A DNA stretch of 64,000 nt from Phoma sp. XZ068. Its lineage: Eukaryota > Ascomycota > Dothideomycetes > Pleosporales > Didymellaceae. Shown here one piece after another: positions 11,542 to 22,971 of the stretch. The stretch is taken from the NCBI GenBank assembly GCA_004835665.1, contig RBKR01000018.1:744001-808000 (forward strand), read 5' to 3'. A program made the translations under genes and the position numbers. The notes under the pieces were generated by a model. The model saw nothing but the letters and a program-made list of their open reading frames with translations. It was not told the origin of the DNA and did not search any database. Position 1 is the first letter of the stretch. Each line of letters starts with the position of its first letter.

Positions 11542-11561
11542 TATTGTTGTAAACAACAATA
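11542..11561. promoter_or_regulatory. Perfect inverted repeat with forkhead-type core
   Basis: The two 9-base arms TATTGTTGT and ACAACAATA are separated by AA. The centre reads GTAAACAA (11549-11556), matching the fungal forkhead (Fkh) consensus. It lies 18 bases before the kinase start codon, so it may be in the transcribed leader. Binding is inference. Confidence 0.4.
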
Positions 11562-11579
11562 GCTCACCCTTCTCCCAAA

Positions 11580-13861
11580 ATGGCGGAGAACTACCAGGTT
11601 ATGGAGGAGTTGGGCAGTACGTGTTTCAGAAGCGCGCTATATTATTTCGAGACTGACAGACGTAGGCGGGTCCTTTGGAAAAGTGTACAAGGCTATTGAG
11701 CGGAGCACTGGCGAGACGGTCGCTATCAAGCATGTAAGCGCCCAACCATCGCCAAAGGAAATCACATGCTCACGCGACTAGATCGACCTCGAAGACAGCA
11801 ACGAAGAACTCGCCGACATCCAAGCCGAAATCGCGCTGCTGAGTACCTGCCACAGTCCCTACATTACCGAATACAAGACAAGCTTCGTCAAGGGTGTCAA
11901 ACTATGGATTGTCATGGAGTACCTCGGAGGTGGTTCAGCCGCCGATTTGCTTGCGCCAGGGCCGATGATTGAAGCGCACATTGCCATCATGTGTCGTGAG
12001 CTACTGTTTGGCCTCGACTACCTGCACTCGACCGGCAAGATCCACCGTGACATCAAGGCTGCGAACGTGCTCTTGACCGATAAGGGCAAGGTGAAACTTG
12101 CCGACTTCGGTGTCGCTGCACAGTTGACGAACATGAAGTCCCAGCGTATGACATTTGTTGGCACGCCATTCTGGATGGCCCCGGAGGTCATTCAGGAGGC
12201 GGGCTACGACTTTAGGGCCGATATTTGGTCGTTGGGCATCACTGCCATGGAGCTGGCTGAAGGCGCACCGCCGTATGCTGGCTCGCACCCCATGAAGGTG
12301 CTCTTCACTATTCCCAAGAACCCGGCCCCGCGCCTGGAAGGCGACCAGTTCAGCAAGGAGTTCAAGGACTTCATTGCTCAATGTCTCATCAAGGATCCGG
12401 ATCGACGCGCCACTGCGAGGGAGCTGTTGGAACACAAGTTCGTTCGCCGAGCTGGCAAGGTCGAGGCGCTCCGCGAGTTGGTCGAGCGCAAGCAGATGTT
12501 CGATGCGAAGAAGGACAAGGATGATGTCTCGCACCCGAAGTACTACGAAGAGACGATGTAAGTGCACAGCTCTCCATACACAGATAACCACCTAATACAG
12601 CCACAGGAAGGACCTATCTCCAAAGGGCGAGTCAGACGACTGGACTTTCGACACAGTCAAGGCTGGCACTGTTGCTCCCGCAGCACGCCAGACAGCCAGA
12701 CGGCGCAAGCTTGCTCGCATCCCTTCTGGAGACGAAGAAGCAGCCGCATCTCTAATGCAGCATATGAACCTGGACGACGCACCATTGGGCGTCGCTTCAG
12801 ATTCGCCTCTGCCAGAGCGCACCCGAGCTTCATCTCGCCAAACATCTTCTGGGACAGCGTTCCGCGTATCTTCCGGAAATACACCAACTGCTCGACGCGT
12901 TAGCAACGCACCCAAGCAGCCACTTGGAGTGGACCTCACCTTTGGCAATTCGCCTTCGACCGTACAACGTTTCAAGCGCATCTCTAGTGGAGAACGCCGC
13001 GCAGCTCTACGATCGAACCCCCCTGCATACCAGAACAACTCGTTCCACCCAAACCCAAGCGCTGCGACCTTCCGCCCATCCCCTCCCAACTCCGATCTCA
13101 TGTTCGAGGTGAACGACGTGAACAACGAGAATGAGCCCCCAGAGCCAGAGTACCCACCTATGCCGGTCACAAAGGATGCACTCTACGGACGTCGAGCTTA
13201 CAGCAAAGTCCTTGATGGCGTCTTTCAGGAGGCGTACGCGGACACTGGCTCACCTCATCAGCGTGAAGCGATGGGACGAGTTGCATCTGCCTGGGCCCAA
13301 TTGGACGAGATCGACCCACAGGGAGAGTTCATGCTGCTGAAAGCTATGTTTGACCGCCTGAAGGGCGACTCAAAACTAGCTGCTGCTCTAGGCATCGAGA
13401 CACCAGCACCACAGTCACCACTCAAGCGCAACAACACCCAAGGAAGCGAAACAAGCTACGGTGGCACCACAGTTCACGGAAATGGCACAACCCGTATCCG
13501 CTCCAACACTAAGCTATCTACCTCGTCGCTCAGTAAGTCTTCTGCGTCAGAAGACTACGACTCCCCTTCCACTCCCAGCGACACACCTAACGGCACACCA
13601 AATGGCACATCAGGCTCGCCCACCAAAGGTCCCAAGCTTGTACTTGCGCAGAACAACCCTCATCTGAAGTCTCATCGTCGCCGACAGAGCGCATTTGTCG
13701 TGGGCGAAAAGTCCTTTGGCAATGATTCTCTGCCCATCGTCGATGAGAAGAAACTCCCAGGCCATGTCGAAAAGGGCATGGAGCAGCAGGGTCTTCTCGC
13801 CGACATTCTGTATGGACAATGGATGTCTGGCTTGCGCAGTCGATGGCCTGTCACGAGCTAG
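11580..13861 (+). CDS. Germinal-centre (Ste20-like) Ser/Thr protein kinase
   Basis: Four exons, 11580-11616, 11666-11733, 11782-12557 and 12601-13861, give 713 residues. All junctions are GT...AG and keep frame. The kinase domain is N-terminal: Gly-loop LGSGSFGKVY at 11-20, catalytic Lys34 (VAIKH), alpha-C Glu51, HRD at 123-125 (IHRDIKAANVLL), DFG at 143-145, and activation segment VGTPFWMAPE with Thr163. GTPFWMAPE is a Ste20/GCK signature. A long Ser/Thr/Pro-rich tail holds a helical block (MLLKAMFDRLKGDSKLAAALG), a layout known from fungal GCKs of the Kic1/Nak1/POD-6 or Sid1/MST type. Those act in the RAM/morphogenesis or septation networks. I cannot choose between them from sequence alone, so no symbol is given. 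Confidence 0.92.
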
Positions 13862-15042
13862 AGCAATGCCTACTTGAACGTTGGCTCACACAACACAGCA
13901 TACGTCACGGCGCGTATGCAGCATTTGCATTCTTGCACATATTTTCACGTCTCTCTTTTTAGCACTTATCACGATCATGACTCACGACCCTGACGACACG
14001 CCGGCTGCGTTGCGTTGGATTAGTGACAGCATGGTGTTGGTAGCGTGCGATTCTTGCATAAGGACAAAGGCGTTTTGGGTTCCCTTCCATTCCATTTGGA
14101 TATCATTATAGCAGCCTTTCATTGCATGCAGGCCACGTAGCCTTGTCGGTGCGAGCATTTGTGTAGATAGACTCAGATGGACAGTGTATAATAGAATTGA
14201 AACTGCATCTACCTTTCAACAGACCTGTTTGTTCCTTGTGCTTCTTTGTGATGCGGGTGTACATTTGAATTGGCTCTGAAAAGACTTCACGTCTTGTTGA
14301 GACTAACAAGTATCATAGCACTTCCCTCTGCATCTCCCTTCTCATCCCTAACTCGATCGAACAATCTAGCCCCCACAAAACTCACACTATCCTCATACCC
14401 CAATCAAACCCTCGTCCCTCAACAAACAACATCCGGTATACGTCTTGAAGTGCCTCAGTGCAGAAAACGTCGTGTACAACCCTACCCGTACGAGGGCTCT
14501 ACCTCCTCCGCCCTCCAGGAATGCCCCAGACTAGGTCAGGGAATCCGGAAGGGCATGTAGACCGCAAGACTGTGAGATAAATGTTCGTTAAAAAGAGAAG
14601 AAGAGAGGCGAGATAATCAGGAAGACACGGGATGAAGATGATCGTTGCGCAGCGTATGGGCGCGAATCCACAACTTGGAAAATATGAGTGTCTAGAATTC
14701 ATTTTCGCTGTTTTCATGCTTGGCCGTTGTTGTGTTGAGTATCAAAGGTCGTGAATCTTCGATGAGACACCTTCAGTCATCAGGTGAAAGAACGATACTG
14801 ATGGGGCTACATCTAGACTTCGAAATGTAATATTACTCACGACACACAGCACATCGATGCACAGCAAAAACCTCAAGATGAAAGAGCGACTAAGTTAAAT
14901 TATCCAAAATCAACGACTACCAAAAGAATGTGATGCGACGGCAAGCCATCAAGCAAATAAGCAGAACGCACAGCGTCAGTAAAGACAGACCAGTGTCGAT
15001 ACAAGGAAACCATTAGTACGAGAGAGACAAACAATACATGTC
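13862..15042. other. Convergent intergenic region
   Basis: Holds the 3' ends of the kinase gene (plus) and the ENA-type ATPase gene (minus). Only short chance frames are seen. Confidence 0.6.
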
Positions 15043-18000
15043 TTACTTCTCACTCATCGCGGGGACAACAGTGACATCCAGTCCTGCACGAGCCTCAGCA
15101 TCCTCCCTGGAAATAACCTTGTGTGCACCAGACCAAATGCCCATGCGGCGTTTGATCATCTTCCACGTCTCGATTGCCGAGATGTAGAGAACGACGCAGC
15201 CGAAGCTGACGCCCCACTCCCAGGTGATGGCGCCGTGCTTGAAGACCTTCTCGTTGATGATGGGGATGTACACGATGGGGAACATCATAACGAGACCCGC
15301 GATGACAGCGAAGAAGAGGAAGCGGTTGCGCCAGAGGGTAGGGAAGACGGACAGGCCACGCGGGACGTTCTGATCAGTGTTGGGATACATGTTGAACAGC
15401 GAGCGGGCGAAGTGCTTGACTTCCCAGGCTGTGACGAGAAGGAGAAGGGTGATGGTAGTGTATGTCGTGGCGCGGGCACGGAATACAACATCACAGGTGT
15501 CGTTGAAGCCTTCGTTGCAGCCAGAGCCGAGGTTGCCACCACCAGGGCCGACGTAGGCAACGATGGCGAAAGAGAAGAGACAAAGGGAGCCCATGAAGAA
15601 GCCGTAGATGAACTTATCGGTGATGAGCTCCTTGGAGAAGACACCAGCCTTGACGTCGTGAGGTGGGCGGTACATGCTGTCCTCCTGCTTCTCTTCAAGA
15701 CCGAGACCGATAGCGAGGAAGGAGGATGTGATGAGGTTGACCCATAGAATCTCGATAGGCGACAAGGGGAAGACAGAGTGATTGTCGTTATCCTTGAAAG
15801 CGAGACCGATCAATAGAAGGATAACCTGAGCGATGTTGGAGATGAGAAGATGCATCAAGAACTTCTGGATGTTGTCGAAGAGGCGGCGACCTTCCTCAAC
15901 AGCCTTAACGATGGAAGCGAAGTTATCGTCGGTCAAAACCATTTCAGCGGCGTCTTTGGCGACATCGCTACCAGTACCCATAGCCATGCCGACGTTGGCT
16001 TGCTTGAGCGCAGGAGAGTCGTTGACGCCGTCACCGGTCATGACGCAGAAGCGCTGCCTACGGTGTAAAGCCTGGACCATCTTGACCTTGGTCTTGGGGC
16101 TACATCTCGCAATTACTAGGGGCAGTGTTTCCATGGCATCGATTTGATCCTCAGTCATGTCGTCGAACTCGCGAGCGATCATGACAGCGGATGCGGGAGT
16201 AGAGTCGTTGATGATGTCGACATCACGGGCGATAGCTCGAGCCGTACCAGGGTGGTCACCTGTGAGCATGTGCACAGTGATACCGGCGACCTTACATTCG
16301 CGGACAGCACCCTTGGTCTCCAGGCGAGGCGGGTCGTAGATGGCGACGAGACCGATGTAGTTGAGATTCGTCTCAACTGCGGCACGCTCGTGAATGTCGG
16401 TACCAGGGAGCAATGTCTTGTGGGCGATACAGAGCACGCGAAGACCTTCGTTGGCCATTGATTCAGCGGCTTGCAAGATACCCTCGCGTTCCTGGTCAGT
16501 GACGTTGAGAACAGGGAGCATGAACTCAGTGGCTCCCTTTGTGTAGACGTCGAGGTTGTGGTTGGTGTTGTCTCTGTAGACGACAGTCATTTTCTTTACT
16601 GTCGAATCGAAGGAGAATTCCGTAGCGAGTGAGACATTGAGTGAGTTCAGGAGATTTTCCTTGCCCATGTTGAAGCGGGATGCAAGAACGTGCAGAGCGA
16701 TCTCGGTGGGTTCGCCATGTGCCTTCCATGGTCCGCTCATAGGGTTGTTCAAGATAGCGGTGGGGGGTCGTGAGATGGACTCAATGGTGGAGGTGTCGGT
16801 CTCGCTCTTGTTATCGCTAGCGTAGCGGTCGAGACCATCCTTTTTGTCGCTGCGGGTCTCAAGTTCGGTTTCGTGGGCGGGTAGCACCTTGGAGTTGTTG
16901 CAGAGGGCGATGGTGCGAAGAAAGCGAGCAAGAACAGTATCAGGCCTATAGGCATCCAAGCTGAGTACCTGACCGTCTAGGCTGACTTGGCCACTGCTTG
17001 GGTTGAATGGGTCCGTGATGCCGTCAACGGAGAATGTACCGACACCTGGGATGAGAGCCTTCTTCGAGACCATGCGACCCTGGGTCAGGGTACCGGTCTT
17101 GTCAGAGCAGATGTTTGTGACACCTCCGACAGCTTCAATTGCAGACTGAACCCTGGTGATGACATTGGCCTTGGCCATAGCCTTTCCGCCGACCGCAATG
17201 GTGATGGTAAGCACAGCAATGAGGGATTCTGGAATAACTGCGACGGCCACACAGATACCATAGATGAGGACTTCGCCACCGACTACCCATTTGCTTGCAG
17301 AGAACACAATGATGGCAAGGAGGATAGCGAGTCCGAATAGCAAGAGAGCGAACTTGCTGAGGGTGATTTGCAATGGTGTTCCCACCAGGCCGAGAATAGT
17401 CTTCAGGCCGTTCACAAATCTCCAAAGCAGCTTAGCGAAGAAGCCTTGAGATTGCGCCTTGTCGTCTTTCTTCTGACGAAGCATGGTCGCAATCTGGCCA
17501 ACTTCAGTTTCCATGGCGGTTGCAACGACAATACCACGGCATCGACCGGAGGTCATCTCACTTCCAGAGAAAGCAAGGTTGGTACGGTCAGCAGTGGCGA
17601 TGTCGGCGTCGTCAAACTTTTTATGAGGCGTCTTCTCGACAGGCAGAGATTCACCTGTCAGAAAAGCTTCGTTGGTGAAGGCGTTCACGCCATCGATGAG
17701 ACGGAGATCAGCAGGGACAATGCTTCCCACATTGAGTTGCACGATATCACCAGGTACGAGGTCTATTGCCTTGACCTTCTGATCGGGTATGCCATTTCGA
17801 GTGACGGTAGCCTCTGGGGCGGTGAGCTTCTTAAGAGACTCTATCGTCTTTTCAGCACGATAGTCTTGCCAGAAACCAACGATGATGTTGAGTAGGATGA
17901 CTGCAGTAATTACGCCGCCTTCGATGTAGTCGTCAATGCCAAAGCTTATGGCCATTACGATGATGAGGACGAAAGTAAGACTGTTTGAGATCTGCCTCAT

Positions 18001-18355
18001 GAGAATCTTCCACATGGATAGCCCCTCAGCTCCCTTAACCTTGTTAGGTCCATAGAGCCCGAGGCGGGATTCCGCTTCGGCAGTGCTGAGTCCATGGCTG
18101 TGGAGGAGTTAGCAAGTCTGTAAGACGTAGCAAGTGAGCCTTGCTGTCTTACTTGATATCGACGCGCAGAGCCTCTGCAACTTCTTCGAAGGAGAGTGTG
18201 TGCGGCGCGTGGAGCGGAGACGGGGTATCGCCGGCGCTCTTCGGCTGATGTTGCCTTTGATGGTGTGAATTGTTTAGCCCATTTAAACCACCTATAGGGG
18301 GTTCAGTTTCTTGGGGAGCGGTCTCCTCGACGGTAGGCAGTACGGTTTCACCCAT
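15043..18355 (-). CDS. ENA1: ENA-type (type IID) P-type sodium/potassium ATPase
   Basis: Two exons, 18153-18355 and 15043-18097, joined over a 55-base intron (GTAAGA...CCACAG), give 1085 residues. The join completes the N-terminal cation-ATPase segment (NHGLSTAEAESRLGLYGPN). Motifs: TGES at about 215-218 (actuator), IPESL in membrane segment 4, phosphorylation site CSDKTGTLTQG with Asp400, TGDHPGTA, and hinge MTGDGVNDSPALKQA. About ten hydrophobic segments are seen. In fungi this class exports sodium (and potassium) at the plasma membrane under salt or alkaline stress. The sequence is more like ENA than SERCA or PMR1 pumps, with a long N-domain insert rich in Ser/Asp/Thr. The symbol denotes the family; ion preference needs testing. 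Confidence 0.9.
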
Positions 18356-19788
18356 TCAATAGCTCGATGGCACAGTGGTGTGGCTTTGGTGAAGAGCAAA
18401 AGAGGGCGTTCGCGGGGGTGGCAGTTATACTCGTCGGTCGTACCAAGATTGGCGGGGTCACGCACGCTAGGGAGAGCCTACGTGGGTCCTTCCAAGCGTG
18501 GGGAGGTCTTGGTAATCCTCATCATACATACCTCACTCACCTGCAGTCATTGCGAGGCCAACGCATCGTCAGATGTAGCACCACGCATTTTATGCGCCGT
18601 CAAATTCTGGCCGTGTGAAGCCACGCCTTGCGCTCGTTGCGAAGGGTTCGGTTACACCGGGTTTCGTTGTTACGGTAGTTGCTTCTCTGTTCAATGATGA
18701 AGAGTCAAGATTCTTGGCTTACGGCCCCAAGGATTTCATTTGCCGCTTCCCGGTATCGTGTGTCGAGAAACATGCACACAGCCTCAGTGCCGAGAAGCAT
18801 CGGTTGTTGGCACTGCACCTGTATGCATGCTTGTGGTACAGTTGGTGGATTGTCGTTTGTATGTCCAGCGCTCAAAACAGCAAGCCAAATCCTCGGTATA
18901 CCAGATCTGAACGCCTTAGTCATCATTCCGCGACAAGTGAACCACTCACGGTACTTTTCTTAAGGCACCTTGTCTTTCTTGGATCCTTTGTAAGCCGCAT
19001 TCGTCGCAGACGATACGCTGATGCTCGCCACGCGGCGTCGACTGGTCGGAATCCAGATTTGATTGCCACCAATGAGGCGTAATGAAGTGGCTGATAAGAA
19101 TGCGGAGTAATGCACCTCGTACCGAATTGTCTTCGCAGACGTTCAAAGAATCAGTCAGGTCGTCAGATGTTGAGGTTCCACCGATCGCGGTATGTGGGGA
19201 ACCTGGCGTGAGGGAGCCGACGCCATTCTGAACAACAACTGACTTTCTAGCGAGTGACTGAAGAAAGGAAGTGCGAACTGATGAGATGTCGTCGAAACTG
19301 CCTCGTATCTTATCGATAGTCTTAGAGCGCCAGAGAGCCGCACAACCGAGACTCCACGCGGGAGTCAGGTACCAGATGGTGGGGCAGGTATTTCGGCTGT
19401 CGCTCTCCGACACGAGCGGGAGACAGTATCCATATCACCCAAAGTAAACACCAGGATTGGCAGTCACTGCACGGCACCATGTGATTTCGCAAAAGCCAGC
19501 CGGATCGACGTCCGATTATGCTAGCCTACGGTAATCTATAAACTTTCTGTGGTGTTAATGTAACCATCATAGGTCATGGAGCACGCGACCTGCTAAACAT
19601 GTCACGTTAGTAGAAGCAGGATGCTTCGTCGTCTAGGTATGCACAAGAGAGAACAATGGCTTTTAAATTGTATCGAGCAGTCAGTGTGCGCCGTATTACC
19701 CCAGCCCAATGCTGATTACCCATGATGTGTAGTCGTAAAGTCGTGAAAGTTGTAAAAGTCGAAAGGTTGAATCTCCACCTTGTCCATC
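18356..19788. other. ENA upstream region, no supported gene
   Basis: 1.4 kb upstream of the ATPase gene. Two overlapping frames of 155 codons (18615-19082 plus, 18946-19413 minus) both start at GTG and show no domain; I treat them as chance. GC-rich runs such as GCGGGGGTGG near 18411 could serve as Mig1/CreA-like or stress elements, but that is speculation. Confidence 0.45.
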
Positions 19789-20121
19789 TCAAATCTCCCG
19801 AAACGACTCGGCTTCCGACAAACTCGATGAGCGACGCTGGGGAGCCAACATATTGTCAGCCTCGGCCAGCGCGGCTTGTATCGAAATGTTGAAGGTGCAG
19901 GCAAGGTATTGTGCGTAACGGTTGCGGTATGCTTCTGCGGCGTCCTCTTTCGAGGTGTGAAGTGGCTTCCTTGCTGAAGCGCCTGATGCTAGGTTAGATG
20001 ACAAGCTTTAGTTTGGTTGATCAAATATACCCGATGCGGGATGAAGAACTATTGACGGCGCTGTCGAAGAGGTGGGAGAAGAAGATGGCGACGACGAAGC
20101 GCTAAATGGAAGAGAAGGCAT
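19789..20121 (-). CDS. Small unknown protein, 96 residues
   Basis: Two exons: 20031-20121 (ATG at 20119-20121) and 19789-19988. The intron, 19989-20030, is only 42 bases (GTATAT ... CTAACCTAG) but has a CTAAC branch-like element next to the acceptor and keeps the frame. The product has a Ser/Pro/Thr-rich N-terminus of about 35 residues, then a charged, helix-prone part (SKEDAAEAYRNRYAQYLA, IQAALAEADNMLAPQRRSSS). There is no signal peptide or membrane segment. I do not recognise the family. The change from a low-complexity leader to a well-formed helical domain argues for a real gene. Confidence 0.5.
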
Positions 20122-22971
20122 GATGAATGTCAAGAGTGGCTCTCGGTTTGTAAGGAGATAGTTCTTTGTGTCGATCCCGTCTTGGATTAAGTACTGAATG
20201 TACTTGTATGGCTTGAATAATTGAAGCTTGATGATTCTTGCTACTTCGAGGGGGGAGCCAGCGATCGCTTTATAGCAGCAGACGAATGGCTGGAACCCTT
20301 GAATGGCTCACGATCCTCGGCACACCGTCAGATCAGAAACAACACGAACAAGGCCCTGACGGTAACCTCAGACACCACCGCTGATGCATGCATCTCGATC
20401 ACCCCAATAATTGCGTAGCATTTCTGGTGAGGACATGATCCGGCTGGGCTAGCGCTGAGCCATTTTTGTCCCGTGGGTCGTCTCCACTACACCGCCTGAA
20501 CCGATCCGACCAAACAAAGTCTGGGGAAAGCCACGATAGCTCAGGGGTGACCACTTTTTCAGCCCCTTACATGCAATGCCCTGTAACGGCAGGTACTTGC
20601 CAATAAGCACGTTGTCGAAACTAAGCCATGGCTTTCGACAGTTTGAACGTGCACGATACCTCACAAGAAGCACTCTATGTACCATCTTGACTTCACAATC
20701 GCTGGGCGTTAAAGCAGCAAAAGCCTCGATCGCCCAGAAGCTCGCGTGCTCAGTTTGAACCAGCCTTTGCCACGATCCGACGGATTCAGCAAGAGGGCTG
20801 TGGATAAGACGCGATGACACAAGCCAATATCGCTATTCGTGCTTTGTATGACGAGGATTAGATTGGACCCCTGTCAGGTGTAGTGGGCACAACCGCGCGT
20901 ACGCCATTCTCATTGCAGCTGAGCCACCGCTCAGGTGCTTGTTGACATCCAACAAGGGAATCTTGCATCTTTTTGCGTGATAAGACCCCCTTTGACTTGC
21001 AGGAAGTCCATGGACGTAGCAGGTCCTCGTCACTATCTTCAGCACCACGTTGTTTGATTGAGAGGACTGCGGCGCTCGAAAATCGAGCATTCCTGCAGCT
21101 GGCATGAGACCAAGTGTGGGGCTGGCAAGAAGAAACAGGACGTTTTCTAGATTCCTTGGATCTGCACCTAACTGCTCGCGGTTCAGCCGCGGGAAAGCGG
21201 AGCCAAGCCTGTTCCCTCACAGCAACGTTCTCACATTTCTCTTCGCCAGGTGGTCTGGCACACGCACCGTTTCCACAATCCCACTTGTCAGATCCACTCT
21301 GACCACGATGCCTTCAAACGCTGACATTTGGATGCCACGAGGGCGTTGACATCCTCACGTTGCTATGATGATGGCATTTCGAGAATTACCGTGAGTCTAG
21401 AATGGCAAGTGGTCTGTAATTACGGCATAGAAACTTGCCTGGCACGCAACAACGTCACGATGTCAAAGAGACAACGGTCCAAACGCCATTTTGGAAGATG
21501 CGGCATGTCATGAGGACGGACGATCGAACACGCCAATGCGGGGCCGCCGACCACTAAATTCGGATGCATCGGCTTTGTCCCTCCCTCATAGCCGTCCGCT
21601 GATCCATGAATCCAGGCACCGCTGCAGCCCCCACCTACCCACCTTCCTGTTTGTTGTGTCCGGCTGCCTTGGTAACATCGTGAGCTGTGGGTTGCTTCGG
21701 CTTCATGTTTTTTTTTCTTTGGCAGATGCACGTTTACGGCGTGTGGCGCGTGTAGCGATGAGGCTCCAAGCTTGAAGTTTTTCTGCATGCTTGGGCAGAC
21801 CTGCGCTGGACCGTCAGCCACACGACGCAGCTACCAGAAGTCTTCAACCTCACCTGCGATTCCCCGAGTCGGATGTGCAACAGATCAGCATTATGCTTTC
21901 CGGTCAACTTCACCTTGACCATTGTTTCCGATCGCACTGAAGTGGACCATTGCATGAGCTGCTGACCGGCCAGCCTGAGGCATTTCCACCCAGCCAATAT
22001 GCCCGCAGTGGAGCCCGTCGATCGGGTACAACTCTAAACCAACATCTCTTGCGCGACATGCGGTACCCTCCCAGGGGCAGATAAACCAAGCGCTGCTAAC
22101 CAAGCGCTGATAACCATGCGTTTCCCAACGTCATGTTCTGGTTCTCATCGCGACACGAAGTAATTGCTTCACCGCCATGTTCAACGTGTTGATATCGAGT
22201 GGTCTGAATCGGTCCGCGGTGCGATGATGCTGGATGTCGAATCATGCAGGTGCGTCAACACTCGCTCCACATGCATTTTGGCCGATAAGACCCACAGTGA
22301 TCAGACATTGGACGGACACCGCTACATGCAGAGCCATGGAACGAAAATTGTTCTGACGCGTCACGTGTGGAATGTTGATTTGGACCACGAGTGATGGTCG
22401 CATGCAAGGTTATCTGGACTACACTGAGACACACTCCGTCGATATTTTGACTTGATCTGGCTCATCGAGTAGCAATCGCTCTATTCGGGCTTGGAAAGTA
22501 TGGCTGTTTGTTCTATTCTCCTCAGGATTAAAACCGCACAAGCGCACCGGGGACTTACCTTCTGCCTCCTCCAAGCAAATAATGCCCGATACAAGGCTAC
22601 CGTCGCAAACGATACGAAGCCATGCGGACGTCAAAATATCGCGCATTCAATAGATGCTGTGAGCAAGTTTTATCGCAGATCAATGATGTTGATGAGCCAT
22701 TAAGTCTGCCAACACTGCCTCACAGACGCGCCATTTAAAAACTCCGTACTCCGAACGCACTGGTACAACGCACTGGTATAGCGAGCGTTCCCTGTTTCGA
22801 GAATCAGCGGCTGCAGAAGTGTCTAGCAGAACTATCGTTCACGAAGGTAAGGTATCTTGCATAGTAGCAAATACGCTTCCCAATCTGCGCTGCAAAATCC
22901 ATGCTATGCCGTCGGGTTGAATCGACCAGTTGAAGCATTCAATCTCTATACACTCTATAATGAAATCTATC
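20122..22971. other. Gene-poor stretch, nothing supported
   Basis: 2.85 kb between two minus-strand genes. Open frames on both strands reach at most 133 codons, overlap each other and have no recognisable domain. No transposon relics, terminal repeats or obvious RIP-type AT bias are seen. Confidence 0.5.

Noticed and set aside
18615..19413. Two overlapping 155-codon frames upstream of the ATPase gene
   Set aside because: Both start at GTG, face opposite directions, show no domain or splice partner, and such lengths are expected a few times by chance in 64 kb.
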